Assembly (NCBI GenBank): GCA_943787375.1
Contig: CALSME010000001.1
Location: forward strand, 134,001 to 198,000
Source: an uncultured Polaribacter sp.
GTDB lineage: Bacteria; Bacteroidota; Bacteroidia; Flavobacteriales; Flavobacteriaceae
Reading direction: 5' to 3'
Length of the DNA stretch: 64,000 bases
Shown one piece after another: positions 40,767 to 51,381 of this stretch (its first letter is position 1; every line of letters begins with the position of its first letter). The notes under the pieces are model-generated. The model had not been told where the DNA came from and ran no database searches. It saw nothing but the letters and a program-made list of their open reading frames with translations. The position numbers and the translations under genes were made by a program.

Positions 40767-43109
40767 TTATTTACGGATAATTTCCAATACCAAATCTTTC
40801 GTCAATGGTTTTCCATTGGCGATTTTTTTTATGGCGTCAAAAGTAAATATAAAATTACAGCCCACTTTATAATCCGAACACCCATAGGCCGTTTTTCCTT
40901 TTAAGAGTGTCCCTTTTTTACATTTCGGACAACTGATTTTGTCCGATGCAGTTGCTGTTTTTATCGGTTGTTTTTTGGGTTCTAAAAGGAGGCTGAAATC
41001 AGCATCAAATCGAAGGAGTCCCTCCACAGTTCCAGATGTCATTTTAAAGCCTTTTAAATTGGTGGTACAGCCTTTGTCAATCAATCGGATGATTTGATTT
41101 TCAGAAACTTTCTTCCCATAGATTTCAAAAGGAATTTTTAAATCACAATTGTTTTTGTATTCCGAACAGCCAAAAGCAGTAGACCCTTTTATTAAGGTGC
41201 CTTTTTTACATTTGGGACAGGATTTCCCAACAACTTCTTTTTTCGATTTAACTGTTTTTGTTTTAATCGGTTTTGGATTTTTTGTTTGATTTCCTTTTTC
41301 AATAACAGATGAAATTCGTTTTACAGATTTGTTTGCCCGAACTTCATACACCAACTCATCTACCATTTTCTTCATATTATTAATGAAGGTACCCGCATTA
41401 AATTCTCCTCGCTCAATTTCTTTTAAACGCTTTTCCCAACGCCCTGTAAGCTCTGCCGATTTTAACAATTCATTATCAATCAAATCAATTAGGTCGATCC
41501 CTGTTTGAGTTGCGATAACCAATTTCTTTTTACGTTCAATGTATTTTCTTCGGAATAAAGTTTCAATAATACTTGCTCTGGTAGAAGGTCTTCCGATGCC
41601 ATTTTCTTTCATTAATTCGCGCATTTTATCATCATCAACTTGCTTTCCAGCAGTTTCCATGGCGCGCAATAAACTTGCTTCTGTAAAATTACGAGGAGGT
41701 TTTGTTTCCTTTTCTAAAAAAGAAGGTTCATGAGCTCCTTTTTCTCCTTTTACAAAGGCAGGCAAGTTTTTAGTTTCTTCATTTTTGTCACTCTGAGCTT
41801 GTCGAAGTGCTTTCATCTTGCTCTCTTCGGTCTCAAAGGCAACACGCCAACCTTTGGTTAAAATTTCTTTACCAGTGGTTTTAAAGGGAACTTCTGCAGC
41901 TTTTCCAATTACTGAAGTGTTTGAAACCTCAGAATCTGGATAAAAGACTCCGATAAATCTTCGGGTAATGATGTCGTATACTTGTTGTTGATTGTATTGC
42001 AAATTTCCTTGAATTCCTGTCGGAATAATGGCGTGGTGATCGGTTACTTTTTTATCATCAAAAACCCGTTTTGATTTTGGAATTTTGGTACCTAAAAGCG
42101 GTTGTGTTAATGCACTGTAATTGGTTAATTTAGATAAGATGCCTGCAACTTTTGGGTAAACATCATTCGGTAAAAATGTAGTATCCACTCTGGGGTAGGT
42201 TACTACTTTCATTTCGTATAACTTCTGCACCATTTTTAAGGTTTCATCTGCAGAAAAACCAAATTTATTATTGCAATACACTTGCAAACCGGTTAAATCA
42301 AATAGTTTTGGAGCGTATTCTTTTCCTTTCTTTTTGGTAACAGTAACAATTTCGAAATCGGAAGCGGTTACTTTATTGGCTAAAACCTGTCCATCTTCTT
42401 GTTTTAGAAAACGACCGTCTTCATAATTAAAAAGTGTATTTCTATAAGTGGTTTGCAATTCCCAATACGGTTGTGGTTTAAAATGTTGAATTTCTTTAAA
42501 ACGATTGACCAGCATTGCAAGGGTAGGGGTTTGTACTCTTCCTACGGATAAAACTTGTTTGTAGCCGCCATATTTTACGGTGTATAATCGGGTTGCATTT
42601 AAGCCCAATAACCAATCTCCAATGGCGCGTGAAAATCCTGCATAGTATAAATTGTCGTATTCTTCCGCAGGTTTTAAGTTTTTAAACCCTTCTTTAATGG
42701 CTTCTTCGGTTAATGAAGAAATCCACAAACGTTGTACTTCTCCTTTATACCCTGCTTGGTTAATTACCCAACGTTGAATGAGTTCTCCTTCGGTTCCCGC
42801 ATCCCCACAATTAATCACAACTGCTGCTTTGTCAAACAAAGACTTTACAATATTGAATTGTTTTTTGATGCCATCATTGCTGGTAACTTTCGTGTCAAAT
42901 CGCTCTGGCAACATGGGTAAGTTGTTCAAGTCCCAACTTTTCCAATGCGGTTTGTAGTCTTTCGGTTCTAAAAGTGTACACAAATGTCCAAAGGTATAAG
43001 TTACTGCATAGCCATTGCCTTCATAGTAGCCATCACGTTTTGTGTTGGCACCTAGTATATTAGCGATTTCTCTGGCGACACTTGGCTTTTCGGCAATACA
43101 GACTTTCAA
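40767..43109 (-). CDS. topB: DNA topoisomerase III (type IA)
   Basis: 780 residues. TOPRIM start CIAEKPSVAREIA, the DxD region INCGDAGTEGELIQRW, and the active-site tyrosine in VVTYPRVDTTFL (about residue 309) are present. Two C-terminal zinc-ribbon-like modules (CPKCKKGTLIKGSTAFGCS and CPKCKKGTLLKGKTAYGCS) are near repeats of one another. It relaxes and decatenates single-stranded or negatively supercoiled DNA. A REP-like repeat lies inside the gene near residue 435. Confidence 0.95.
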   Translation of the reverse strand: MKVCIAEKPSVAREIANILGANTKRDGYYEGNGYAVTYTFGHLCTLLEPKDYKPHWKSWDLNNLPMLPERFDTKVTSNDGIKKQFNIVKSLFDKAAVVINCGDAGTEGELIQRWVINQAGYKGEVQRLWISSLTEEAIKEGFKNLKPAEEYDNLYYAGFSRAIGDWLLGLNATRLYTVKYGGYKQVLSVGRVQTPTLAMLVNRFKEIQHFKPQPYWELQTTYRNTLFNYEDGRFLKQEDGQVLANKVTASDFEIVTVTKKKGKEYAPKLFDLTGLQVYCNNKFGFSADETLKMVQKLYEMKVVTYPRVDTTFLPNDVYPKVAGILSKLTNYSALTQPLLGTKIPKSKRVFDDKKVTDHHAIIPTGIQGNLQYNQQQVYDIITRRFIGVFYPDSEVSNTSVIGKAAEVPFKTTGKEILTKGWRVAFETEESKMKALRQAQSDKNEETKNLPAFVKGEKGAHEPSFLEKETKPPRNFTEASLLRAMETAGKQVDDDKMRELMKENGIGRPSTRASIIETLFRRKYIERKKKLVIATQTGIDLIDLIDNELLKSAELTGRWEKRLKEIERGEFNAGTFINNMKKMVDELVYEVRANKSVKRISSVIEKGNQTKNPKPIKTKTVKSKKEVVGKSCPKCKKGTLIKGSTAFGCSEYKNNCDLKIPFEIYGKKVSENQIIRLIDKGCTTNLKGFKMTSGTVEGLLRFDADFSLLLEPKKQPIKTATASDKISCPKCKKGTLLKGKTAYGCSDYKVGCNFIFTFDAIKKIANGKPLTKDLVLEIIRK
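41786..41810 (-). repeat. REP-like element within topB coding sequence
   Basis: On the minus strand the core is CACTTCGACAAGCTCAGAGT followed by GACA. CTTCGACAAGCTCAG is a widely dispersed short repeat core in Bacteroidota and other genomes (recalled, not searched). Here it reads in frame as A-L-R-Q-A-Q-S-D, in a charged linker where family conservation is low. It is the only copy I found in the window. Confidence 0.6.
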
Positions 43110-43159
43110 TAGTGATGGGGTTTAGGAATTCGAAAATAGTGAAATAATTGGGAATTACT

Positions 43160-43351
43160 TTATAAAGTGATCAAGTAAATGTTCATTTCATTAAAGTCAC
43201 TTTCTTTAATCTCGATGTCTACAAAAAAAACAAAATTGGGAATGTTATTGACAAATTCAAGTACAATTTGACCTGTTTTTAGATCTATAATTGGTTTGAT
43301 ACATTGATTACAAGAAAATACTTTGGCTTTTAAAATTGAATTATTACTGAA
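43160..43351 (-). other. Start-less open frame with a CxxC pair (possible remnant)
   Basis: Between topB and the GNAT gene, a minus-strand frame runs about 63 codons without a stop and encodes KVFSCNQCIKPIIDLKTG followed by a plausible protein-like sequence ending in YLITL. It has no ATG, GTG or TTG start except a near-terminal ATG. It could be the tail of a decayed gene. Nothing else is seen in this 234-base gap. Confidence 0.3.
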
Positions 43352-43859
43352 TCACTTTTTCGAAAGCCAGTCTTTTTGCACCATAATTGGTGTAGATAAT
43401 CCCACAATATTGATATCCTATTTTTTTAATGAGTGCTTGCATTCCAAGATTTTCTTCGTGGGTGTCAATTTTTAAGCTTTTAATGTTTTTACTTTTTAAT
43501 TGTTGATGAAATTCATCAAATAGTAGTGTTGCTAAACCCTGTTTTCGGTATTCTTTTTTGATGGCCATTCGGTGGATAACTCCGTAGTTTTTTGATTCGT
43601 CAACTTTCCATGTACCTTCTTCAATTATTTGATAGGTGGGTTCTTTGTTGGTTGTAAACATTGAAGTTGCGATTACTTGATTTTCATCAGAGAGCACCAC
43701 GTAACTTTCTCCTTTTAAAATATCCTGTTCAACTTGTGCTGCATTTGGATATCCATTTTGCCATTGATCAATTTTAAGAGATGCTAAAAGTTCTTTGGCA
43801 TCCTTTATAATTGTCATTATTTCAGGAATGTTTTCAAGGGTAGAAAGCTTAATTTTCAT
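43344..43859 (-). CDS. GNAT-family N-acetyltransferase
   Basis: 171 residues with a single GNAT domain. The acetyl-CoA-binding stretch VIHRMAIKKEYRKQGLATLLF (RxxGxA pattern) lies at about residues 94-115, and KIGYQYCGIIYT is the usual strand near the end. Substrate unknown. It stands alone between topB and lysA. Confidence 0.88.
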   Translation of the reverse strand: MKIKLSTLENIPEIMTIIKDAKELLASLKIDQWQNGYPNAAQVEQDILKGESYVVLSDENQVIATSMFTTNKEPTYQIIEEGTWKVDESKNYGVIHRMAIKKEYRKQGLATLLFDEFHQQLKSKNIKSLKIDTHEENLGMQALIKKIGYQYCGIIYTNYGAKRLAFEKVIQ

Positions 43860-43870
43860 GAAAGTAAAGA

Positions 43871-43960
43871 TTAAATCATTTTAAAATCCAACATCAATTC
43901 TCCATTAATTGTTTCATTGCATTTGCGCGCATAATTACTTCCAATGCCTAAAACTTTCAT
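43871..43960 (-). CDS. Very short ORF, possible FAH-like N-terminal remnant
   Basis: 29 codons, ATG to TAA, encoding MKVLGIGSNYARKCNETING and a short tail. The opening resembles the N-terminus of fumarylacetoacetate hydrolase-type proteins (M-K-I-x-x-I-G-R-N-Y). It ends 11 bases before the GNAT start. It may be a leftover of a larger gene or chance. Nothing else is visible in this gap up to lysA. Confidence 0.25.
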   Translation of the reverse strand: MKVLGIGSNYARKCNETINGELMLDFKMI

Positions 43961-44069
43961 GGTATGCTGTTGTTTTTCTTAGAGGTATAAATGTATAAAA
44001 AATCCACCAAAAAAGAGAAGTGTTCCTTCCATTTAAAAGTGGATAAAATTTCCTTGTATTGTTCTTTTT

Positions 44070-45278
44070 CTAAGACAATTCTAAGATTTCTTGATTGTTT
44101 AAAATGTCTTCGATGGTTTGTCTTTTTCTGATTAAATAATCTTTTCCTTGATGTATCATTACTTCAGCAGGCAAATAGCGAGAGTTGTAGTTGGATGCCA
44201 TAGAGAAACAATAGGCACCGGCATTATGGAAACATAAGATATCTTCTTCAGAGATTTCTGCAATGCGCCTGTTAGATCCAAAGGTATCGGTTTCACAGAT
44301 GTACCCTACAACAGAGTAATACCGATCTCTTCCTTCTGGATTTGAAATGTTGGTAATATGATGATAGGAGTCATACATCATTGGTCGAACCAAATGATTA
44401 AAACCAGAATCCACATGTGCAAAAACAGTGGAAGTGGTTTGTTTGACAACATTTACTTTTGCTAAAAATACGCCTGCTTCGGAAACTAAAAATTTACCTG
44501 GTTCGAACATGAGGGTAATTTCTTTCCCATATTCTACACAAAACGCATTGAATCGTTCTGACAATTGCAAGCCTAATTGTTCTATATCTGTTGAAATATC
44601 TCCTTCCTTATATGGAACTTTAAAACCACTACCAAAATCAATAAAATCGATGTTGTCAAACTGTTTTGCAACATCAAATAAAATTTCTGTTGCACGCAAA
44701 AAAGTATCGATATCTAAAATATCAGACCCTGTATGCATGTGAATTCCATTGATGTTCATTCCTGTGTTTTCTACAACTCGTTTAATGTGTGGTACTTGGT
44801 GTATTGAAATTCCAAATTTAGAATCGATATGACCCACAGAAATTTTAGAATTCCCACCCGCCATAATGTGTGGATTGATACGAATACAAACAGGAATTTC
44901 CGGATGTTTTTGCCCGAACAATTCTAAAATAGATAGATTGTCAATATTAATTTGAACACCTAATTTCGCAACTTCTTCAATTTCTTTTAAGGAAACTCCA
45001 TTGGGCGTAAAAATAATTTTTTTAGGAGCTATGCCAGTGGTCAATCCCAATTGCACTTCTTGTATTGAAACCGTATCCAAACCGGCACCAATATTTTTAA
45101 AAAATTTTAAAATGTTGATATTTGAAAGCGCTTTTACAGCATAATTTAATTTCAAGTTTTTTACGCTACTAAACGCATTTGTTAATCGGTTGTATTGGGC
45201 TTCAATTTTGTCGGTATCATAAACATATAACGGACTCCCGTATTTTTTTGTCAATGCTAAAAGTTGTGTTCTTTCCAC
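44070..45278 (-). CDS. lysA: Diaminopimelate decarboxylase
   Basis: 402 residues, PLP-dependent fold-type III enzyme. The PLP lysine is in NYAVKALSN near residue 48. GIHMHTGSDI, DFGSGFKVPY and the second-site cysteine in GYICETDTFG are present. It makes lysine from meso-diaminopimelate, the last step of that pathway. A single gene, divergent from parE. Confidence 0.94.
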   Translation of the reverse strand: MERTQLLALTKKYGSPLYVYDTDKIEAQYNRLTNAFSSVKNLKLNYAVKALSNINILKFFKNIGAGLDTVSIQEVQLGLTTGIAPKKIIFTPNGVSLKEIEEVAKLGVQINIDNLSILELFGQKHPEIPVCIRINPHIMAGGNSKISVGHIDSKFGISIHQVPHIKRVVENTGMNINGIHMHTGSDILDIDTFLRATEILFDVAKQFDNIDFIDFGSGFKVPYKEGDISTDIEQLGLQLSERFNAFCVEYGKEITLMFEPGKFLVSEAGVFLAKVNVVKQTTSTVFAHVDSGFNHLVRPMMYDSYHHITNISNPEGRDRYYSVVGYICETDTFGSNRRIAEISEEDILCFHNAGAYCFSMASNYNSRYLPAEVMIHQGKDYLIRKRQTIEDILNNQEILELS

Positions 45279-45301
45279 GAATATATAGATTTATTATTCA
45301 G

Positions 45302-45309
45302 CAAAATTA
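45302..45309 (-). promoter_or_regulatory. Candidate -7 element for lysA
   Basis: On the minus strand TAATTTTG matches TAnnTTTG, 24 bases before the lysA ATG. No clear -33 box. The rest of the 279-base lysA-parE gap is AT-rich, with no gene seen. Confidence 0.4.
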
Positions 45310-45557
45310 GCCAAATTACAAGGGCTGACAGTATTTGTTAAAAAATATAACAAATTGTTTTTTTTTGTGATTTTTACATTAAAAAAGAGTTTTTTATTTG
45401 GTGCTTTTTTTGTTTCTGAAATGTTTCACTTTCTGTAAAAGTACCTGTTCATCTTCGTTGAAATCCTGTTGATAACTAATTAACAAAGCCATTTTATTTT
45501 TCTAGGTTAAATCCTATTTTAGCTATCACTTCACAGTTAATTGTAGTTCGCTATTTT

Positions 45558-47417
45558 ATGAGTCAAGAAACAAAATATACAGAAGATAATATTCGATCAT
45601 TAGATTGGAAAGAACACATCAGAATGCGCCCTGGAATGTACATCGGTAAGTTGGGAGATGGATCTTCTGCCGATGATGGGATCTATATCTTGGTAAAAGA
45701 AGTCTTAGACAACTCTATAGATGAATATGTCATGGGCGCTGGGAAAACGATTGAAATTTCTATTCAAGGGAGCAAAGTTACTGTGCGTGACTATGGTCGA
45801 GGAATCCCTTTAGGAAAGGTTGTTGACGTGGTTTCTAAAATGAATACTGGAGGAAAATACGATTCGAAAGCCTTTAAAAAATCGGTAGGTTTAAATGGTG
45901 TTGGTACCAAAGCGGTAAATGCATTGTCTTCTTTTTTTAGAGTAGAATCTTCCAGGGATGGAAAATCAGCTTCGGCAGAGTTCAGTCAAGGAAATCTTAC
46001 AGACCAAGAGTTATTAGAAGAAACTTCTCGTAGAAAAGGAACTAAGGTTTCTTTTATTCCAGATGAAGCTATTTTTAAAAACTATAAATACCGAAATGAG
46101 TATGTAGCAAAAATGCTGAAGTATTATGTGTATTTAAACCCTGGATTGACGATCATTTTTAACGGAGAGAAATTCTTTTCAGAAAATGGATTGAAAGATT
46201 TACTGGAAGACAACAACAATCAAGCAGATATGTTGTATCCAATCATTCATTTAAAAGGAGATGACATTGAAGTTGCTATTACACATAGTAAAACCCAATA
46301 TTCAGAAGAATACCATTCGTTTGTAAACGGACAATATACTACCCAAGGGGGAACCCATCAAGCCGCATTTAGAGAAGCCATCGTAAAAACCGTCCGTGAA
46401 TTTTATGGGAAAAATTTTGAAGCTTCTGATGTACGAAAATCAATTATTTCTGCGATTGCCATTAAAGTAATGGAGCCCGTTTTTGAAAGTCAGACCAAAA
46501 CAAAGTTAGGATCTACAGAGATGGGTGGGGACTTATCTACAGTAAGAACCTATATCAACGATTTTGTGAAAACACAGCTTGACAATTACCTGCACAAGAA
46601 CGCAGAGGTTGCCGATAAACTTCAAAAAAAAATAATTCAAGCAGAAAAAGAACGAAAAGAGCTTTCAGGAATTCGAAAACTTGCTAGAGATAGAGCCAAG
46701 AAATCGAGTTTACACAATAAGAAATTACGTGACTGTAGAATTCATTTAAGTGATATTAAGAAACAAAATTATTTAGAATCTACCTTATTTATTACCGAGG
46801 GAGATTCTGCCTCTGGCTCAATTACCAAATCGAGAAATGTAAATACCCAAGCCGTTTTTAGTTTAAAAGGGAAGCCCTTAAACTCTTATGGACTGAGTAA
46901 AAAAATTGTGTATGAAAATGAAGAGTTTAATTTATTACAAGCAGCATTAAATATAGAAGATGGTTTGGAGGGTTTGCGCTATAACAATATTGTTATTGCA
47001 ACGGATGCCGATGTTGATGGGATGCACATTCGATTGTTACTGATTACTTTTTTCTTGCAGTTTTTTCCAGAATTAATTAAAGAAGGACATTTGTATATTT
47101 TAGAAACTCCTTTGTTTCGAGTTCGAAATAAGAAAGAAACCATTTATTGTTATTCTGATGAAGAAAAACGAACTGCGATTGAAAAATTAAGAGGAAAGCC
47201 AGAGATTACTCGATTTAAAGGATTGGGAGAGATTTCACCGAATGAATTTGTTCATTTTATTGGAAACGATATCCGATTAGACCCTGTAATGTTAGACAAA
47301 GAAATGTCAATCGAAGAAATGTTGCAATTCTATATGGGGAAAAACACCCCAGATAGGCAGAAATTTATCATCGAGAATTTAAAAGTAGAGTTGGATACCA
47401 TAGAAGACGAAGTGTAG
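45558..47417 (+). CDS. parE: DNA topoisomerase IV subunit B
   Basis: 619 residues. GHKL ATPase motifs [13 protein letters not shown] and [21 protein letters not shown], and the TOPRIM signature [11 protein letters not shown] with DADVDGMHI. It supplies ATP hydrolysis for strand passage with ParC. It lies 3 bases before parC. Its length and pairing favour ParE over GyrB, but the naming is by pattern. Confidence 0.93.
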   Translation: MSQETKYTEDNIRSLDWKEHIRMRPGMYIGKLGDGSSADDGIYILVKEVLDNSIDEYVMGAGKTIEISIQGSKVTVRDYGRGIPLGKVVDVVSKMNTGGKYDSKAFKKSVGLNGVGTKAVNALSSFFRVESSRDGKSASAEFSQGNLTDQELLEETSRRKGTKVSFIPDEAIFKNYKYRNEYVAKMLKYYVYLNPGLTIIFNGEKFFSENGLKDLLEDNNNQADMLYPIIHLKGDDIEVAITHSKTQYSEEYHSFVNGQYTTQGGTHQAAFREAIVKTVREFYGKNFEASDVRKSIISAIAIKVMEPVFESQTKTKLGSTEMGGDLSTVRTYINDFVKTQLDNYLHKNAEVADKLQKKIIQAEKERKELSGIRKLARDRAKKSSLHNKKLRDCRIHLSDIKKQNYLESTLFITEGDSASGSITKSRNVNTQAVFSLKGKPLNSYGLSKKIVYENEEFNLLQAALNIEDGLEGLRYNNIVIATDADVDGMHIRLLLITFFLQFFPELIKEGHLYILETPLFRVRNKKETIYCYSDEEKRTAIEKLRGKPEITRFKGLGEISPNEFVHFIGNDIRLDPVMLDKEMSIEEMLQFYMGKNTPDRQKFIIENLKVELDTIEDEV

Positions 47418-47420
47418 CAT

Positions 47421-50153
47421 ATGAGTGAAGAAATAAACGACAACGAACACCAAGAAGCATTAAAAAATCAAACAGAAGCGCTCGACAATCAGAACGAACC
47501 TGTTGAAACCATTACCAAAGTTACAGGGATGTACAAAGAGTGGTTTTTAGATTATGCTTCTTATGTAATTTTAGAGAGAGCGGTTCCATCCTTAGAAGAT
47601 GGACTAAAACCGGTACAGCGTAGAATTATGCATTCGATGAAAGATTTGGATGATGGACGCTATAACAAAGTAGCGAATATTGTTGGGCACACCATGCAAT
47701 ACCATCCGCATGGAGATGCTTCCATTGCAGATGCAATGGTACAAATTGGTCAAAAAGAATTGCTCATTGACATGCAAGGAAACTGGGGAAACATTCTTAC
47801 TGGAGACCGTGCAGCAGCCTCTCGTTATATAGAAGCCCGTTTGTCAAAATTTGCTTTAGAAGTTGTTTTTAATCCGAAAACAACCGATTGGAAAATGTCC
47901 TATGATGGGAGAAGAAAAGAACCCATAGACCTGCCTGTAAAGTTTCCACTACTTTTGGCACAAGGAGCTGAGGGAATTGCAGTGGGCCTATCTACTAAAA
48001 TTCTCCCCCATAATTTTAATGAATTGATTGATGCTTCTATCAAGTACTTAAAAGGAAGAAGTTTTACGATTTTACCCGATTTTTTAACGGGTGGTATTGC
48101 AGATTTTACCAATTACAATGATGGAAAACGAGGCGGAAAAGTGCGTGTGCGAGCAAAAATTGCTCAAGTAGACAAAAAGACATTGGTCATCAATGAGATT
48201 CCTTTTGGTACCACCACTACTACTTTAATTGATAGCATTATCAAAGCCAATGAAAAAGGGAAAATAAAAATTAAAAAAATAGAAGACAACACGGCTGCAG
48301 AAGTTGAAATCGTAGTGCATTTGCCACCAAACGTTTCACCAGATAAAACCATTGATGCCTTGTATGCATTTACAAATTGTGAAAATTCGATTTCACCTTT
48401 GTGTTGTACTATTGAAAATAATAAACCCGTTTTTGTGGGCGTTAGCGAAATGTTAAAGCATTCCACAGATTTAACGGTTGACTTGTTGAAAAAGGAATTG
48501 GAAATTCAATTGAACGAATTGGAGGAACAATGGCATTTTTCTTCTTTGGAGCGTATTTTTATTGAAAACAGAATCTACCGAGATATTGAAGACCAAGAAA
48601 CTTGGGAAGGCGTTATTCAAGCAATTGATGCTGGATTAAAGCCACATATAAAACATTTAAAGCGTGCAATCACCGAGGAAGATATTGTTCGTTTAACAGA
48701 AATTAGAATTAAGAAAATATCAAAATTTGATATAGATAAAGCCAAGCAATTTATACAAGGTTTGGAAGATAAGATTGCCGTTGTAAAAGGGCATTTAGCC
48801 AACCTAATTGAATTTGCAATCGATTACTTTAAACGTTTAAAAGAGACTTACGGAAAAGGAAAAGAACGCAAGACCGACATTCGAATATTTGATGATATCG
48901 TTGCCTCGAAGGTAGCTATGAACAATGCAAAGCTCTATGTGAATAGAGAAGAAGGTTTTATTGGTACTTCACTAAAAAGAGACGAATTTGTGACTGATTG
49001 TTCGGACATCGATGATGTGATTGTGTTTAGAAAAGACGGTAAAATGATGGTGACCAAAATGGATTCTAAAATCTTTGTTGGTAAAAACATTATTCATGTT
49101 GCTATCTTTAAAAAGAAAGACAAACGAACGGTTTATAATTTCATGTATCGAGATGGGGTAAAAGGCCCTTCTTATATGAAACGTTTCAATGTAACTTCGG
49201 TTACGCGAGACAAAGAGTACGACTTAACCAATGGAAACAAAGGATCTAAAGTATTGTATTTTACGGCAAATCCAAACGGAGAGGCAGAGGTAGTTACTGT
49301 AAATCTTCGTGCAGTTGGAAGCGTTAAAAAGCTCAAGTGGGATCTTGATTTTGCAGACCTGGGCATAAAAGGAAGAGCAGTAAGAGGAAATACAATTACC
49401 AAATACACCATTAAATCCATCGAATTTAAATCGGCAGGAGTTTCTACCTTAAAACCACGTAAAATATGGTTTGATGAAGCGGTACAACGTTTAAATGTAG
49501 ACGATAGAGGAGATCTTTTAGGAGAATTTAAAGCAGAAGATAAGCTGTTAATCATTTTGCAAAGTGGAAAAGCAAAAGCGGTGAAACCAGATTTGTCCAT
49601 GCATTTTGAAAATGATATGATTGTCTTGGAAAAATGGAAGCCAAACAAACCTATTTCTGTGATTTATTTTGATGGAGAGAAGGAGCGTTACTTCGTCAAA
49701 CGTTTCCTAATAGAAGCTACTGATAAAGAAGAAACCCTTTTTGCAGACCATCCAAAATCGCAATTAGAAATTGTGGCAACAGATTACAGGCCGATGGCAG
49801 AAATTGTGTATTCCAAAAGAAATATTGAAAATCAAACCATTAATTTTGAAAAATTTATTGCTGTAAAAGGAATCAAAGCACAAGGAAATCAATTGACTAC
49901 CAATAAAATAAAGCAAGTAAATTTATTGGAACCATTGCCCTTTGAAGAACCAGCACCATCATCATCGGATGATATTGAAGTGATAGAAGAGCAGGTTATT
50001 GAAGAAACGTTGCCCATGGATGTGCCAACAATTGAAAATTCTTCTAAGTCAGAGCTTCTAAGTAAAGAAACTAAAAAAGAGGCACTCTTAAAGAAAGCGA
50101 TTCAAAAGAAGAAGGAAAATACAGAAGATGATACTCAGCAATCTCTTTTTTAA
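47421..50153 (+). CDS. parC: DNA topoisomerase IV subunit A
   Basis: 910 residues. The breakage-reunion domain has RAVPSLEDGLKPVQRRIMHSM, GHTMQYHPHGDASI and the catalytic tyrosine in AASRYIEARLS (about residue 138). The C-terminal part is a beta-propeller-like region without a clear GyrA box, ending in an acidic, Ser/Glu/Lys-rich tail of about 80 residues. With ParE it decatenates daughter chromosomes. Confidence 0.92.
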   Translation: MSEEINDNEHQEALKNQTEALDNQNEPVETITKVTGMYKEWFLDYASYVILERAVPSLEDGLKPVQRRIMHSMKDLDDGRYNKVANIVGHTMQYHPHGDASIADAMVQIGQKELLIDMQGNWGNILTGDRAAASRYIEARLSKFALEVVFNPKTTDWKMSYDGRRKEPIDLPVKFPLLLAQGAEGIAVGLSTKILPHNFNELIDASIKYLKGRSFTILPDFLTGGIADFTNYNDGKRGGKVRVRAKIAQVDKKTLVINEIPFGTTTTTLIDSIIKANEKGKIKIKKIEDNTAAEVEIVVHLPPNVSPDKTIDALYAFTNCENSISPLCCTIENNKPVFVGVSEMLKHSTDLTVDLLKKELEIQLNELEEQWHFSSLERIFIENRIYRDIEDQETWEGVIQAIDAGLKPHIKHLKRAITEEDIVRLTEIRIKKISKFDIDKAKQFIQGLEDKIAVVKGHLANLIEFAIDYFKRLKETYGKGKERKTDIRIFDDIVASKVAMNNAKLYVNREEGFIGTSLKRDEFVTDCSDIDDVIVFRKDGKMMVTKMDSKIFVGKNIIHVAIFKKKDKRTVYNFMYRDGVKGPSYMKRFNVTSVTRDKEYDLTNGNKGSKVLYFTANPNGEAEVVTVNLRAVGSVKKLKWDLDFADLGIKGRAVRGNTITKYTIKSIEFKSAGVSTLKPRKIWFDEAVQRLNVDDRGDLLGEFKAEDKLLIILQSGKAKAVKPDLSMHFENDMIVLEKWKPNKPISVIYFDGEKERYFVKRFLIEATDKEETLFADHPKSQLEIVATDYRPMAEIVYSKRNIENQTINFEKFIAVKGIKAQGNQLTTNKIKQVNLLEPLPFEEPAPSSSDDIEVIEEQVIEETLPMDVPTIENSSKSELLSKETKKEALLKKAIQKKKENTEDDTQQSLF

Positions 50154-50162
50154 AAATAATTG

Positions 50163-51302
50163 TTACTTCATTTTTTCAAAAAACACCAATTCATAATCGG
50201 GTAACAATGCTGGGTTTGTAATTTTGATGAGGTCTTTCAATACCAAGTCAGGTCTTGTTGTAGCCAATTCATAATAAAGAACACCGCCCGATTTTCCTTT
50301 TTTTGTGGTTGGCGTATAGATATTGTCATCTTGAAATGCTTTGAATTTTGCATACAATGCATTGCTTTCTAGAAGTTGTTTTTTCGAAGTAAAGTACCCA
50401 GGAGCAATCCATATATCGGCATTTGCACCTTTGTCAAAAACACTTTCAAAGCTCAATGACAAACTTCCTTTTCCTTTGGTGTCTTTCCATAAATAAGTAA
50501 GGTTTGCGTCTTTTAAAAATTGCGCAACAAAACTTTCGCCAGCCGGTAAATTCCAGATGTCTTTGCTCATAATTGCACCCGATAAAACCGTTGGTTTTTG
50601 AAGTCCCAGTAAAGCACTTTTTTTAGCATTTACATAATTGGTTTCAATTGCTTTAAAGATACTGTCTGCCTGTTTTTCTTTGTCAAACAAAACCCCAAAA
50701 AACTTAATCCATTCTGCTTTTCCTAACGGAGTTTCTTCGAGCCAATCGCCATTATAAATGACGTTAATTCCAGCTTTTTGTAGCGTAGTTAAACTTTTGT
50801 CGGGTGAAGTAACGCTGTATCCAACCACGAGTTCGGGCTGTAGATCCAATAAAATTTCGGTGTTTAAAGAGTTTTCTTTTCCAATTTCAGCAATCTTTCC
50901 AGCATCCAATAATTTTCTTGTACGCTCTGATGAAACATATTGTCCATGTGGAAATCCAACAATGGTATTTTCTGACTGTAACAATTCAACCATTGGAATG
51001 TGTGTGGTAGAGGTAACAACAATATTTTTAACAGGAATCTGAATCGTATTTAATTGAGCACTTGCTAGTGCAGTACTGGACATTTTTTTAGAGAGAGGGT
51101 AGGTAGCATCTTCGGTAGCATTTTGGTATGCCGATTTTATGATTAGTTTTTTATTGCCTTTCTCTTCAACAATATCAAAGCCTTTGGCATGTGTGATTTT
51201 TGCAGATGCCAATTTTAATACGGCTCGTTGTGCTTCCTTTTTACAAGAGACAATTGCTAGAAGCGATGCAATAAGCACAATTTTTAAGGAAGTAATTTTC
51301 AT
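50163..51302 (-). CDS. BtuF-like ABC transporter substrate-binding lipoprotein
   Basis: 379 residues from the ATG at 51302. The N-terminus KITSLKIVLIASLLAIVSC has a lipobox ending at Cys; a longer frame to 51350 lacks a good signal. The periplasmic-binding fold of the metal/vitamin type is suggested by KNIVVTSTTHIPMVELLQSE, TEILLDLQPELVVGYSV and GVLYYELATTRPDLVLKDLI. It is divergent from a riboswitch-controlled BtuB-like receptor, so cobalamin or a related corrinoid is the likely ligand; iron-siderophore is an alternative. No permease or ATPase gene is adjacent. Confidence 0.8.
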   Translation of the reverse strand: MKITSLKIVLIASLLAIVSCKKEAQRAVLKLASAKITHAKGFDIVEEKGNKKLIIKSAYQNATEDATYPLSKKMSSTALASAQLNTIQIPVKNIVVTSTTHIPMVELLQSENTIVGFPHGQYVSSERTRKLLDAGKIAEIGKENSLNTEILLDLQPELVVGYSVTSPDKSLTTLQKAGINVIYNGDWLEETPLGKAEWIKFFGVLFDKEKQADSIFKAIETNYVNAKKSALLGLQKPTVLSGAIMSKDIWNLPAGESFVAQFLKDANLTYLWKDTKGKGSLSLSFESVFDKGANADIWIAPGYFTSKKQLLESNALYAKFKAFQDDNIYTPTTKKGKSGGVLYYELATTRPDLVLKDLIKITNPALLPDYELVFFEKMK

Positions 51303-51337
51303 TTCTGTTAAATTATGCAACAAGATTACAAAACAAT

Positions 51338-51367
51338 TTTGTATTCGCAATTTTTATCTTAGTTTCG
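51338..51367 (+). promoter_or_regulatory. Candidate promoter of the cobalamin riboswitch transcript
   Basis: TTTG (51338-51341) and TAGTTTCG (51360-51367) with an 18-base spacer resemble the Bacteroidota promoter with one mismatch in the -7 box. Initiation near 51374 would include the whole riboswitch. Confidence 0.4.
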
Positions 51368-51381
51368 CATCGATTTTAGGT

